Shown: positions 52,755 through 61,543 of the stretch, in pieces
How the letters are laid out: each line of letters begins with the position of its first letter
Position numbering within the stretch: position 1 is the stretch's first letter
Assembly (NCBI RefSeq): GCF_014192275.1
Contig: NZ_JACHXR010000002.1
Location: 186,001-250,000, forward strand
From: Halomonas stenophila
GTDB taxonomy: Bacteria; Pseudomonadota; Gammaproteobacteria; Pseudomonadales; Halomonadaceae
Reading direction: 5' to 3'
Length of the DNA: 64,000 nt
Made by a program: the position numbers and the translations under genes
The notes under the pieces: generated by a model
Database searches by the model: none
What the model was told of the DNA's origin: nothing
The model's input: only the letters and a program-made list of their open reading frames with translations

Positions 52755-54743
52755 ATGGCGAGACCGGATCGCACCCCCGATGCCCCGCAAGACCGTCCAC
52801 CCAAGGGGGGCGGGCAGGGCCCGCCCGGCCCACCGCCGCTGCGTCCCCAGCGGCAGCAATGGCTGATGTTCCTGTGGCTGGCGATCGCCATCCTGGTGGT
52901 CGCGAACTTCATGGAGGCGACGCAACGGCCGGACCGGGTCGAGTTCACCTACTCCGAGTTCCTCGAGGCGGTCGAACAGGGAGAGGTCGAGGAGGTCATC
53001 CTGCGCGGGCAGTCCGTGGAGGGCACCTTCACCGAGCAGGCTCGCACGCGGCGCGATCTCGATGCGGGGGAGGGGTTCAGCACCACCCGGCCGACGGTGG
53101 AGGGGCGCCAGCTGCTGGATCACCTGCAGGCCCACGGCGTCAGGATCATCGCCCGACCGGAGGACCCGCCCTGGTGGCAGAGCATGCTGATGCTGGCCGT
53201 GCCCTGGATCCTGCTGCTCGCCTTCCTGTTCTGGTTCTGGAACCGCATGCAGCAGCGCATGATGTCGGGGGGCGGCCCCTTCGGCGTTGGCCAGTCCAGG
53301 GCGCGCCAGATCAAGGCCGAGGACAGCGACGTGCACATGGAGGACGTGGCGGGCTCGGAGAACGCCAAGCGCGACATCTTCGAGGTGGTCGACTTCCTCA
53401 AGCAGCCCGAGCGCTACCGCGCCCTGGGCGCCAGGGTGCCCCACGGGATCCTGATGATGGGCCCGCCGGGGACCGGCAAGACCCTGATGGCCAAGGCCGT
53501 GGCCGGTGAGGCCGGGGTGCCCTTCTTCAGCATCAGCGGCTCGGAATTCATCGAGATGTTCGTCGGCGTGGGGGCCGCCCGGGTGCGCGACCTGTTCAAG
53601 AAGGCCAAGGAGCAGGCGCCCTCGGTGATCTTCATCGACGAGCTGGACTCGATCGGCCGGGCCCGGGGCACGGGCATGGGCGGCGGCCACGACGAGCGCG
53701 AGCAGACCCTGAACCAGATCCTCTCCGAGATGGACGGCTTCGAGTCGCACCATGCGGTGGTGGTGCTCTCCGCCACCAACCGCCCCGACGTGCTCGACTC
53801 GGCGCTGCTGCGCCCGGGGCGCTTCGATCGCAAGATCGTCCTGGAGATGCCCCACCGCCAGGCCCGGGAGGCGATCCTCAGGGTCCATACCCGCGACATG
53901 CCGCTGGCCGACGACATCGACCTGGCGCGGCTGGCCGCCATCACCACCGGCTTCTCCGGGGCGGATCTGGCCAACCTGGCCAACGAGGCGGCGCTGCTGG
54001 CCGGGCGCCGGGAGCGGGAGATCATCGACTGGGCCTGCTTCTCGAATGCCCGCGACCGCGTGCTGCTGGGCGAGGCCAAGGATGTCGCCCTGTCCGAGGC
54101 CGAGCGCCACCGAGTGGCCTATCACGAGTCCGGGCATGCCCTGCTGGCCTACCTGCTGCCTCAGGCCGACCCCCTCGAGAAGGTGACCGTGCTGCCCCGG
54201 GGGCAGGCCCTCGGGGTCACCGCCCAGGTGCCGGACGAGGAGCGCTTCACCTATGGGGAGGCCTATCTGCGCGATCGCCTGACCGTGATGTACGGCGGCC
54301 GGCTGGCCGAGGCCATCGTCTTCGGTGAGGTCAGCAGCGGCGCCCAGGACGACCTCGACCAGGCCACCAAGCTGGCCCGGCGCATGGTGGCTCGCTGGGG
54401 GATGAGCGAGCGGGTCGGCCCGGTGGTCTTCACCCAGAGCCATGAGCATGTCTTCCTCGGCAAGGAGTTCTCGCAGCCCCGGGAGCACAGCGAGGAGACC
54501 GCCAGCCTGGTGGACGCGGAAATCCGCCGGCTGCTGACCGACGTCGAGTCGCGTGGCCGGGAACTGCTCGAGCATCACCGCGAGGCCCTGGATGCCTTGG
54601 CCGAGGCGCTGGAGCGTCGCGAGACCCTCGAGTTCGATGAGATCCATGAGCTGCTCGAGGCGCATCTTCCCGGCGCTGCCGGCGAGGCGCCAGGGCACCG
54701 CGCCCACCGGGATGCGCCCGCGCCCAAGGGGCGCGACGCCTGA
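52755..54743 (+). CDS. ftsH: FtsH-type membrane AAA protease paralogue
   Basis: A 662-residue protein. Proline-rich cytoplasmic N terminus, membrane span about 37-55, periplasmic FtsH_ext segment (VEFTYSEFLEAVEQGEVEEV), second span about 142-165, AAA domain with Walker A GPPGTGKT (about 235), Walker B IFIDELDSIGR, SRH ATNRPDVLDSALLRPGRFDR, then the zinc protease part with HESGH (about 456) and DDLDQATKLA. The proline-rich start and the sequence HESGH instead of the usual HEAGH suggest a second FtsH rather than the essential one, but this needs the rest of the genome. The start codon lacks a strong ribosome binding site. Confidence 0.9.
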   Translation: MARPDRTPDAPQDRPPKGGGQGPPGPPPLRPQRQQWLMFLWLAIAILVVANFMEATQRPDRVEFTYSEFLEAVEQGEVEEVILRGQSVEGTFTEQARTRRDLDAGEGFSTTRPTVEGRQLLDHLQAHGVRIIARPEDPPWWQSMLMLAVPWILLLAFLFWFWNRMQQRMMSGGGPFGVGQSRARQIKAEDSDVHMEDVAGSENAKRDIFEVVDFLKQPERYRALGARVPHGILMMGPPGTGKTLMAKAVAGEAGVPFFSISGSEFIEMFVGVGAARVRDLFKKAKEQAPSVIFIDELDSIGRARGTGMGGGHDEREQTLNQILSEMDGFESHHAVVVLSATNRPDVLDSALLRPGRFDRKIVLEMPHRQAREAILRVHTRDMPLADDIDLARLAAITTGFSGADLANLANEAALLAGRREREIIDWACFSNARDRVLLGEAKDVALSEAERHRVAYHESGHALLAYLLPQADPLEKVTVLPRGQALGVTAQVPDEERFTYGEAYLRDRLTVMYGGRLAEAIVFGEVSSGAQDDLDQATKLARRMVARWGMSERVGPVVFTQSHEHVFLGKEFSQPREHSEETASLVDAEIRRLLTDVESRGRELLEHHREALDALAEALERRETLEFDEIHELLEAHLPGAAGEAPGHRAHRDAPAPKGRDA

Positions 54744-54787
54744 GGCGGCGCGAGGGGGAGCCTTCCCGGCGCCCCGGCAGGCGGGCG

Positions 54788-55675
54788 TCATGTCGCGATG
54801 CGCAGGCAACCGTTCTCGATGCGCCCGGCGGCTCCATAGCGCCAGGGGCGGTTGTGCAGGCCGTGGCCGATGGGCAGGCCGGTGAACAGCGGCAGCGCGA
54901 GGGGGGCGAGGGTCTTGGCGACGATGGCCTCCAGGGTCGTCTCGCCGTGGGGCGTGCAGCCCTCGAAGGTGCCCAGGCACACCGCCGCGGCCTCGTCCAG
55001 GGCACCGGCATGCACCAGTTGCCACAGGGTGCGCTCCAGGCGGTAGTAGGGCTCGCCCACGTCCTCGAGGATCACCAGCGCGCCGGGCGGTGCCCGGAAG
55101 GCGGCCGGGGTGCCGACGAGGCTCGCCAGGGTGGCCAGGTTGCCGCCCACCACCGGCCCCTGCAGGGTCGGTGGCGCCGGCCGGTGGGCGGTCAGCGGGT
55201 AGTCGAGGGGCGCCGGTCCGCGGAGCAGTGCCAGGGTCTCCTCGAACTGGCGGCGGATCACCTCGCGGGACGCCTCGTCGGCGTCGAACAGGCCCCCTGC
55301 GGCCTTGGCCACCGGCCCGTGGATGGCCGGTAGCCCGTGGCGACGGCACTGGTCGAGCAGCACGGTCACGTCCGAATAGCCGATCAGCGGCTTGGGGTGG
55401 CGCGCCAGGCGGTCCCAGTCGATGCCTGCCACCAGCTGGGCGGCGCCGTAGCCGCCACGCACCGCCCACACGGCCTGGGTGCCGGGGTCGGCGTAGGCGG
55501 CATGCAGCTGGGCGAGGCGCCGCTCGCGGCTGGCCGCCAGGTAGCGCTCGGGCGCCTGCAGCGGCTCCTCGACGCGCACCTCGACGCCCAGGGACTCCAG
55601 GCCGCGGATGCCGGCGGCCACGGCCGCCGGGGCGGTATGGGACGAGGGCGCGATCAGGCTGACGGCGAGCGACAT
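54788..55675 (-). CDS. LD-carboxypeptidase (peptidase S66)
   Basis: A 295-residue protein of the LdcA/MccF family, which removes the terminal D-alanine from recycled murein tetrapeptide or hydrolyses similar bonds. Motifs: IAPSSHT at the start, VWAVRGGYGAAQL, PLIGYSDVTVLL (nucleophile Ser), VVGGNLATLASLVGT, LEDVGEPYYRLER and GLPIGHGLHN (catalytic His). Cytoplasmic, no signal peptide. Convergent with ftsH; the 44-base gap shows no strong hairpin. Confidence 0.9.
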   Translation of the reverse strand: MSLAVSLIAPSSHTAPAAVAAGIRGLESLGVEVRVEEPLQAPERYLAASRERRLAQLHAAYADPGTQAVWAVRGGYGAAQLVAGIDWDRLARHPKPLIGYSDVTVLLDQCRRHGLPAIHGPVAKAAGGLFDADEASREVIRRQFEETLALLRGPAPLDYPLTAHRPAPPTLQGPVVGGNLATLASLVGTPAAFRAPPGALVILEDVGEPYYRLERTLWQLVHAGALDEAAAVCLGTFEGCTPHGETTLEAIVAKTLAPLALPLFTGLPIGHGLHNRPWRYGAAGRIENGCLRIAT

Positions 55676-55792
55676 GGCAAGGGGATCCTGTGGCGAGCGG
55701 AGGGACAGGAGGGCATTGTCGGCAGGATGGCGCCGGCTGTCACGCCCGCGCGAGTCGCCCTGGCGGCGAGCCGGCGGCAGGGAGGGGCGCGC

Positions 55793-56068
55793 TCAGTCGG
55801 CGTCCCGGTGGGTGTGGACCCCTCGGGCGATCAGGGCATCGGCCAGCGCCCGGGCGGCCAGGGCGAACTCCACCCGTGCCGTCGCCAGGGCGCTATGGTC
55901 CCGGGACCGGTGGTCATGCTCCAGACGGTCGAGGCGGGCCTTGGCCTGGGCCAGGCGGCAGGACAGGGAGGTGTCGAAGCCGATGCAGGCAGGGGGGAGG
56001 TCGGGGGACGTGAGCCGCTGGTCCACCAGCGGTTCCGGCAGGTCGTGGCTGCTCATCGAGACATCCAT
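55793..56068 (-). CDS. Hypothetical small protein
   Basis: A 91-codon frame encoding a largely helical protein (LAQAKARLDRLEHDH, ALATARVEFALAARALADALI). No family recognised. Gene-like composition and a purine-rich stretch (AGAGAG) upstream of the ATG favour a real gene; a second in-frame ATG lies four codons in. It lies between the LD-carboxypeptidase gene and a truncated gene, both on the same strand. Confidence 0.4.
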   Translation of the reverse strand: MDVSMSSHDLPEPLVDQRLTSPDLPPACIGFDTSLSCRLAQAKARLDRLEHDHRSRDHSALATARVEFALAARALADALIARGVHTHRDAD

Positions 56069-56202
56069 TTCGCACTCTCTGTGTGGCCCTCATGATCTGT
56101 GAATAGTGCGGTTTCGCAGGTGCGTCAATCGGAATCGTGGGCCCTTCCCGACGCTCGCCCCCTCCGGCCCGGCCGGAGGGGGCGAGGACGTGCCGGGGCG
56201 CC

Positions 56203-56715
56203 CTAGAGGGTCTTGGCCGGGCTCGCCGGGAAGGGGCGCAGATCGAGCAGTTCGACCCGGTACTCGTCGGTGGCGGGCGTGTAGGCCACGCGATAGCGGC
56301 CGGGATAGTCGCCGGGGATGCTGTAGGCGGCCGGTGTCTTCACCGGCAGGGTGGCATCCGGCCGTGACCGAAGGTAGTCCAGGGCGATCATCGGTTCGAG
56401 GAAGATCAGCCTGCCGGCATCGTAGCCGTACACGAAGGTGCGGGTGAACGGCTGGCCATGGAACTCCTCGCCGTCGGTGTCGATGCCGTGGACGCCCATG
56501 CGCTCGACGGCCGAGCCGGGCGGGATCACGTAGCCCGCCGACACCAGCGTGCTCTCCGGCGGGACGAGTCGCGCCTCGCGGTCGGGGCCCTGGAAGGTGA
56601 TGGCCTGCCGCTCGGCCTCGTCGATGAGATAGAAGTACACATCGACGTGGGGGACCGAGCAGATGCCCTCGGGGATGTGGCCGATGGGGTTCCAGTTCAG
56701 CCCGATATGGCAATT
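56203..56715 (-). pseudogene. 5'-truncated gene, DUF5602-like remnant
   Basis: The minus strand reads HIGLNWNPIGHIPEGICSVP, then HVDVYFYL...AITFQGPDREARLVPPES and on to a stop at 56203. The GLNWNP-GH-PEG pattern resembles DUF5602 proteins, in which it lies well inside the protein. Upstream of it no start codon occurs before the divergent phzF gene, and the reading frame continues into antisense phzF. So the N-terminal part seems to be missing and the phzF leader (56716-56775) lies at the break. About 170 residues remain. Confidence 0.6.
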
Positions 56716-56775
56716 GTTGTTGTTACCCCCGCCAAGTCCAGAATGCGAGGTATCCCCCTCGTTCAGGAGTCCCCC

Positions 56776-57657
56776 ATGACCGGCACCCTCTACCGTCTCT
56801 CCGCCTTCACCCGCGACCCGAAGGGCGGCAATCCGGCCGGCGTCTGGCTGGGCGAGACCCTGCCCGATCCCGGCACCATGCGGCGCATCGCCGCCGAGGT
56901 GGGCTATTCCGAGACCGCCTTCCTCGCCCCACGCCATGGCGAGACCCGCCAGGTGCGCTACTACAGCCCCGAGGCCGAGGTCAGCTTCTGCGGCCATGCC
57001 ACCGTGGCCGCCGGCGTGCTGCTGGGGCGCCTCGAGGGCGCGGGGACCTATCGGCTGGCCACGTCGGTCGGTGAGGTGCCGGTCACGGTGGAACAGGACG
57101 GCGACGGCTGGCGGGCCTCGCTGGTCTCGGTGGCGCCGGCGGTCCGGGCCGCCGCGTCCGAACTGGTCGAGGCGGCCCTGGCAAGCCTCGGCTGGCAGGC
57201 CCACGAGCTGGACCCGGCCCTGCCGCCGGCACTGGCCTATGCCGGGGCCTGGCACCTGGTGCTGGCCGTGGCCACCAGGGAACGGCTCGATGCGCTCAAC
57301 TACGATTTCGCGGCGCTCAAGGCGCTGATGCAACGCGAGCGGCTCACCACCCTGCAGCTGGTCTGGCGCGAGTCGGCGATGCGCTTCCACGCCCGGGATC
57401 CCTTCCCGGTGGGCGGGGTGGTGGAGGACCCGGCGACCGGCGCCGCGGCGGCGGCGCTGGGCGGCTACCTGCGTGCGGCGGGATTGATCGACACGCCCAC
57501 CCGGCTGACGATCCTGCAGGGCGAGGCCATGGGGCGGCCGAGCCGGCTCGAGGTGGCGGTGCCGTCCAGCGGCGGGATCGTGGTGACCGGCACGGCGGTG
57601 GACCTCGAGCCGACGTCTCGGCGACCCCGGCGTCAGCCGCGCCACGGCGGGCCGTGA
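56776..57657 (+). CDS. PhzF-family isomerase
   Basis: A 293-residue protein of the PhzF/diaminopimelate-epimerase fold: FTRDPKGGNPAGVWL, the catalytic glutamate in GYSETAFL, VSFCGHATVAAG and VEDPATGAAAAALGGYL. Family members isomerise or hydrolyse small metabolites. An in-frame opening continues back to 56458, but CAGGAG (56764-56769) just before ATG 56776 and the conserved start MTGTLYRLSAF fix this start. It is divergent from the truncated gene, with 60 bases between them. Substrate unknown. Confidence 0.88.
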   Translation: MTGTLYRLSAFTRDPKGGNPAGVWLGETLPDPGTMRRIAAEVGYSETAFLAPRHGETRQVRYYSPEAEVSFCGHATVAAGVLLGRLEGAGTYRLATSVGEVPVTVEQDGDGWRASLVSVAPAVRAAASELVEAALASLGWQAHELDPALPPALAYAGAWHLVLAVATRERLDALNYDFAALKALMQRERLTTLQLVWRESAMRFHARDPFPVGGVVEDPATGAAAAALGGYLRAAGLIDTPTRLTILQGEAMGRPSRLEVAVPSSGGIVVTGTAVDLEPTSRRPRRQPRHGGP

Positions 57658-57779
57658 TCCGAGGATGGCGAAGTCCCGGACTCCCGGCGCCTGCCGCCGG
57701 GACCGCAGTGGGGCAGCGGGGGCGTGGTCAGTCGAGGTAGGCCGCGGTGGCCTCCCGGGCAGCGGCCTGCAGACGCAAG

Positions 57780-57811
57780 ACACCCCACTGGCCAGGGGCG
57801 CAGTGGGGTGT
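57780..57811. terminator. Hairpin between convergent genes
   Basis: A perfect 11-bp inverted repeat (ACACCCCACTG, CAGTGGGGTGT) with a ten-base loop lies 32 bases past the stop of the small minus gene and 120 bases past phzF. No T-run on either side, but the position fits a bidirectional terminator. Confidence 0.55.
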
Positions 57812-57842
57812 GGTGAGGGCGAATGCCAGGGCATCGCGACCC

Positions 57843-58154
57843 TCAATGCTGCGGGTCTTCCTCGAACAGTTCGGCCTTGGCGTCGCGCATGACGTCCTCG
57901 CAGGCGGCCTGGTGGGCGAGCTGGGTGAGCAGGCTCTGGGTCACGGCGAAGCCCTTGCCCAGGCAGGTATCCACCTCTTCGCGGCTGACTTCCGGTGTGA
58001 CGTTGCAGTCGATCCTGAGCGTTCTTCCGCTCCCTTCCAGCCGGTCGGCGAACGCCCGCAGCTGCCAGGCGAGCCGTTGCTTCCAGTTGGCCGATTCTTC
58101 CGCACCTTCGTTCACGCTAAACGTGCACTGCCACTCGGGTTTGTAGACTCTCAT
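57843..58154 (-). CDS. Hypothetical protein of 103 residues
   Basis: Starts MRVYKPEWQCTFSVNEG with an ideal GGAGGT six bases upstream (58159-58164 on the + strand); a longer opening to 58232 is less likely. The protein is acidic, with LTQLAHQAACEDVMRDAKAELFEED at its end, and mentions no known domain. Ribosome binding site quality makes it a convincing real gene. A terminator-like hairpin follows. Function unknown. Confidence 0.75.
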   Translation of the reverse strand: MRVYKPEWQCTFSVNEGAEESANWKQRLAWQLRAFADRLEGSGRTLRIDCNVTPEVSREEVDTCLGKGFAVTQSLLTQLAHQAACEDVMRDAKAELFEEDPQH

Positions 58155-58393
58155 ACGAACCTCCGGCGCTGGCTTGGAATGAATGCTCGATCGTCGTTGC
58201 TGCTCCGTAATCTGAAGATGTTGCCCGATCATGCTACCCGATTTCGCGCGGGCGTGCCGTATTGCAGCGTTGCGTGGGTCAAGGGATTTCGCTTAACTGA
58301 TTCCACACCGGAGGCGTAGCCGGCCCGGGCGCTGGCCGGAGACGCTCCACCCCCGGCGCGAGTCGTCCGGGGCTCCCGGAAGCGAAACGACAC

Positions 58394-59800
58394 ATGAGGG
58401 CGATCGAGGTGCGCGAAGACGACACGATTGGTGTGACGGACGCCGCCTGGATCGGCCGGCTGTCGGGACTCCAGGCGGTCCTCTCGGTGATGGTGGCGAT
58501 CCTGGCGGGCACGGTGCTGCTCGGCTGGGGGCTCGCGCCGTTCGGTCGCTGGCTGCCATCGGGCTGGGCGCTGATGCCGGCCAGCACCGCGGCGGCCTGC
58601 CTGCTGCTGGCGCTCGGCCAGCTGGGGCTCGCCCGGCGGATCGTCGCGTACCGCTCGGCCCGCTACCTGGGAGGCGGCATCGCCCTGGGCCTCGCGGGCC
58701 TGGCGCTGGTCGGCCACCTGGGGCCCCGCTGGGGCGAGGGCCTGCTGGCCACGGATGCCGTGCGCATGGCGTGGCCGGTCGCCGTTTACCTGCTGCTGGC
58801 GAGCCTGACCCTGCTGCTGGCCCGGCCGCGCGGCCGGGCCGTGGTGGGGCTGCGGGACGCCCTGCTGGTGGCACAGCTGGCACTGGTGCTGACCCTCGTC
58901 GGCGCCCGGCTGTTCACGGCCCCGGGGATCGTCGCCCCCGACGCCGGCCCGCTCCTGGCCCTGCACACCCTGGCCGGCCTGGCGATGCTCACCCTGGCCC
59001 AACTGGCTTACCAGGCCCGGGCGGGGCTCTTCTCGCTGCTGGCGATGCCGGGCCGCGCCGGTCGTCTGCTGCGCCGCGGCTGGCCGTTGGTGGTGCTGTT
59101 GCCCTTCCTCGTCGTGGTCCTGGCGAGCCGGTTGGCGCCGGCGTCGCTCAGCCCCCTGGCGGCGGCGCTCATGGTGGCCTCGCTGGCGACCCTGCTGCTG
59201 GTGACGGTGCTGCTGATGGGGGGCTGGAACGGCCGCCTGGAGGCGCGCCTGCGCGAGCTCTCGCTGAGCGACCCGCTGACCGGTGTCTACAACCGGCATG
59301 CCTTCGCGGTGCTGGGCGAACAGCTGCGCCGCCTGGCCCGGCGAGAGTGCGAGCCCCTGTCGCTGCTCTACTTCGATCTCGACGGCGTCAAGCGGGTCAA
59401 CGACGAGTTGGGCTACGAGGCCGGCACGCGGCTGATCGCCGACTTCGCCGGGCTGCTGGCCTCCCACACCCGCGAGAGCGACGTCGTGGCCCGCCTCGGC
59501 GGCGACGAGTTCGTCGTGCTGATGCGCATGCATCCGAAACACCTGACGGGCCTGCTGACCCGCCTCGAGGGGGAGCGCCAGGCCCTCAATGCCCGGCCAG
59601 GGCAGTCCTTCGTCATCGACTACAGCCAGGGCGAGGCGGTCATCGCCCCGGACGACACCGCCGCGCTGTCGGCGCTGTTGGCGCAGGCCGAGTCGCGCAT
59701 GCTCGCCCGCAAGGCCCGCAAACGCGCCTGGGCCACGGCCGCCGAGGCCGCCGTGACGCCGGCGTCGGGGCACACCCCGCCCCGGCCGGCCCCCGACTGA
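58394..59800 (+). CDS. Membrane diguanylate cyclase
   Basis: A 468-residue protein with about eight hydrophobic helices (residues about 25-275) acting as a membrane sensor region, then a GGDEF domain (about 290-440) with SLSDPLTGVYNRHAF, LLYFDLDGVKRVND and active-site RLGGDEF. RESD five residues before GGDEF is an intact RxxD inhibitory site. It should make cyclic di-GMP, which often controls surface polysaccharides, so a link with the capsule genes is conceivable. Signal sensed unknown. Confidence 0.88.
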   Translation: MRAIEVREDDTIGVTDAAWIGRLSGLQAVLSVMVAILAGTVLLGWGLAPFGRWLPSGWALMPASTAAACLLLALGQLGLARRIVAYRSARYLGGGIALGLAGLALVGHLGPRWGEGLLATDAVRMAWPVAVYLLLASLTLLLARPRGRAVVGLRDALLVAQLALVLTLVGARLFTAPGIVAPDAGPLLALHTLAGLAMLTLAQLAYQARAGLFSLLAMPGRAGRLLRRGWPLVVLLPFLVVVLASRLAPASLSPLAAALMVASLATLLLVTVLLMGGWNGRLEARLRELSLSDPLTGVYNRHAFAVLGEQLRRLARRECEPLSLLYFDLDGVKRVNDELGYEAGTRLIADFAGLLASHTRESDVVARLGGDEFVVLMRMHPKHLTGLLTRLEGERQALNARPGQSFVIDYSQGEAVIAPDDTAALSALLAQAESRMLARKARKRAWATAAEAAVTPASGHTPPRPAPD

Positions 59801-59865
59801 CCCGCCGGCCCCGCGCCGCATCCCGTCAGCGACGATTCGGCGTCCCCGCCGGGCTCGACAGGCTG

Positions 59866-60735
59866 CTAGCGCAGCTCGATATCGGCCAGGACCCGGGTCA
59901 GCCGCTCCAGCAGCTCACCGCTGTGGCGCCAGAAGTGCCAGTACAGCGGCACCGCCAGGGAGCGCTCCGGGACGATGCTCGCCAGCCGGCCTTCGGCCAC
60001 CAGCGAGGCCACCTGCAGGCGCGGCATCATGCCGTAGCCGATGCCGCCGGCGGCGAGCCGCACGAAGCCCTCCGAGGACGGGCAGAGGTGGTGGGGGAAG
60101 GCGCCGTGATAGCCGCATTGGGCGAGGAAGCGGTGCTGGAGCTGGTCGTGGGGGCCGTAGACGATCGCCGGGGCCTGGCGGAAGGCCGCCTCCGTGGGCC
60201 CCTCGGGGAAGTACCGGGCGATATAGGCCGGGGTGGCGTAGGGATGGTAGACCATGGTGCCCAGCGGCACGCAGCGGGCACCGGCGATCGGCTGATCGCT
60301 GGCGCACAGGCAGGCGGCAACGTCGCCGTCGCGCAGGCGCTTGAGCCCCACGTCCTGGTCCTCGATCACCAGGTCGAGCAGCAGCCCCTCGTCTCGGCAG
60401 AACGCACTCACGGCCTCGGCCCACCAGGTCGCCAGGCTGTCGGCGTTGAGGGCGATGCGCAGCCGCGGCGAGGCGGCCTCGAGGGTCGGCAATGCCGAGC
60501 GCAGGTCGCGTTCCAGCAGCCGGACCTGCTGGTGATGGTTGAGCAGCCGCCGTCCCGCCGGGGTGGGCTCGAGGTGGGGATGACGGATCAGCACCGGCTG
60601 GCCGAGGCGAATCTCCAGGGCCTTGATGCGCTGGGAGACCGCCGACTGCGAGAGGCCGAGCGCCTCCCCGGCGCGCTCGAAGCCGCCGCACTCGATCACC
60701 GTGGCCAGCGCCTCGAGCAGCTTGTAGTCAAGCAT
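59866..60735 (-). CDS. argP: LysR-type regulator ArgP
   Basis: A 289-residue LysR-type protein with N-terminal helix-turn-helix (LGLSQSAVSQRIKALE) and PBP2-like effector domain. The start MLDYKLLEALATVIECGGFERA is that of ArgP/IciA proteins, which in Escherichia coli activate argO for arginine or lysine export. The opening begins two codons earlier with TTG; ATG 60735 is chosen. It is divergent from a LysE/ArgO-type exporter gene 91 bases away, the expected argP-argO pair. Confidence 0.9.
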   Translation of the reverse strand: MLDYKLLEALATVIECGGFERAGEALGLSQSAVSQRIKALEIRLGQPVLIRHPHLEPTPAGRRLLNHHQQVRLLERDLRSALPTLEAASPRLRIALNADSLATWWAEAVSAFCRDEGLLLDLVIEDQDVGLKRLRDGDVAACLCASDQPIAGARCVPLGTMVYHPYATPAYIARYFPEGPTEAAFRQAPAIVYGPHDQLQHRFLAQCGYHGAFPHHLCPSSEGFVRLAAGGIGYGMMPRLQVASLVAEGRLASIVPERSLAVPLYWHFWRHSGELLERLTRVLADIELR

Positions 60736-60825
60736 AAGCAAAACTGATGCAACATTAGGAGGATGATTTTTCAGTATAACGACTCGCCGCTAGGCTGGCC
60801 TCCTCACCTTCAAGGAGGACGATCG
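60736..60825. promoter_or_regulatory. argP-argO divergent control region
   Basis: Ninety AT-rich bases separate the two starts. TATAAC on the + strand (60775-60780) and TATACT on the minus strand overlap as possible -10 boxes. No good -35 for argO is visible, as expected for a promoter needing ArgP. AAGGAGG (60812-60818) is the argO ribosome binding site. Confidence 0.55.
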
Positions 60826-61443
60826 ATGCTGGAGAGTTACCTGACCGGGCTGGTGGTGTGCGGGGGCATCATCGTCGCCATCGGCGCCCAGAACGCCTAC
60901 GTGTTGGGGCTCGCCGTGCGGCGCGAGCACCACTGGTGGTCCGCCGGACTGTGCATGGGCAGCGACCTGCTGCTGGTCGCCGCCGGCATGTTCGGCATGA
61001 GTGCCTTGCTGCTGACGATGCCCGGTGCCCTGGAGGCGCTGCGCTGGCTGGGCGTGGCGTTTCTCGGCTGGCTGGCCCTCCAGGCGCTGCATCGCGCCAC
61101 CGCCGGGCGCCGGGGGCTGGCCGTCGCCGAGGCCCGGGGCCGCAGCGTCGGTCGGGTGGTGCTGGCCACCCTCGCCGTCACCGTGCTCAATCCCCAGGTG
61201 TACCTGGATACCCTGCTGCTGATCCCCTCGGTGGGCGCCCAGCAGGACAGCGCGGGGGCCTTCGTGGCCGGCGCCGGCAGCGCCTCCATCCTGTGGTTCA
61301 GCCTGCTCGCCTGGGGCGGGGCGCTGCTCTCGCCCTGGCTGTCGCGGCCGCGGGCCTGGCGGGTGATCGACGGCGGCATCGGGGTGATGATGGCGATCAT
61401 CGCCGTGCAGCTGGCCGGCGGCGAGTTCGGCGGGCTGGCCTGA
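60826..61443 (+). CDS. argO: LysE-family amino-acid exporter (ArgO)
   Basis: A 205-residue membrane protein with six predicted spans and the LysE/ArgO features: VAIGAQNAYVLGLAVRREH at the start, AFLGWLALQALHRA, TVLNPQVYLDTLLLIPSVGAQ. It should export arginine or lysine. ATG 60826 has AAGGAGG eight bases upstream; the opening extends to 60763 but that part is the control region. Regulated by the divergent argP, as in other bacteria (inference). Confidence 0.92.
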   Translation: MLESYLTGLVVCGGIIVAIGAQNAYVLGLAVRREHHWWSAGLCMGSDLLLVAAGMFGMSALLLTMPGALEALRWLGVAFLGWLALQALHRATAGRRGLAVAEARGRSVGRVVLATLAVTVLNPQVYLDTLLLIPSVGAQQDSAGAFVAGAGSASILWFSLLAWGGALLSPWLSRPRAWRVIDGGIGVMMAIIAVQLAGGEFGGLA

Positions 61444-61543
61444 CCCGGCCACGTGCCGGGTCCCTCCATGCTCGAGCAGGCGCACCAGGGGCGCTATCGG
61501 GCGTTGCTGCGGGCCCGCCCCGGGCGGGGACGGATTCCGGCGC

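Noticed and set aside
52704..55469. 921-codon minus frame across ftsH
   Set aside because: Shadow of the FtsH and carboxypeptidase genes; long only because of high GC.
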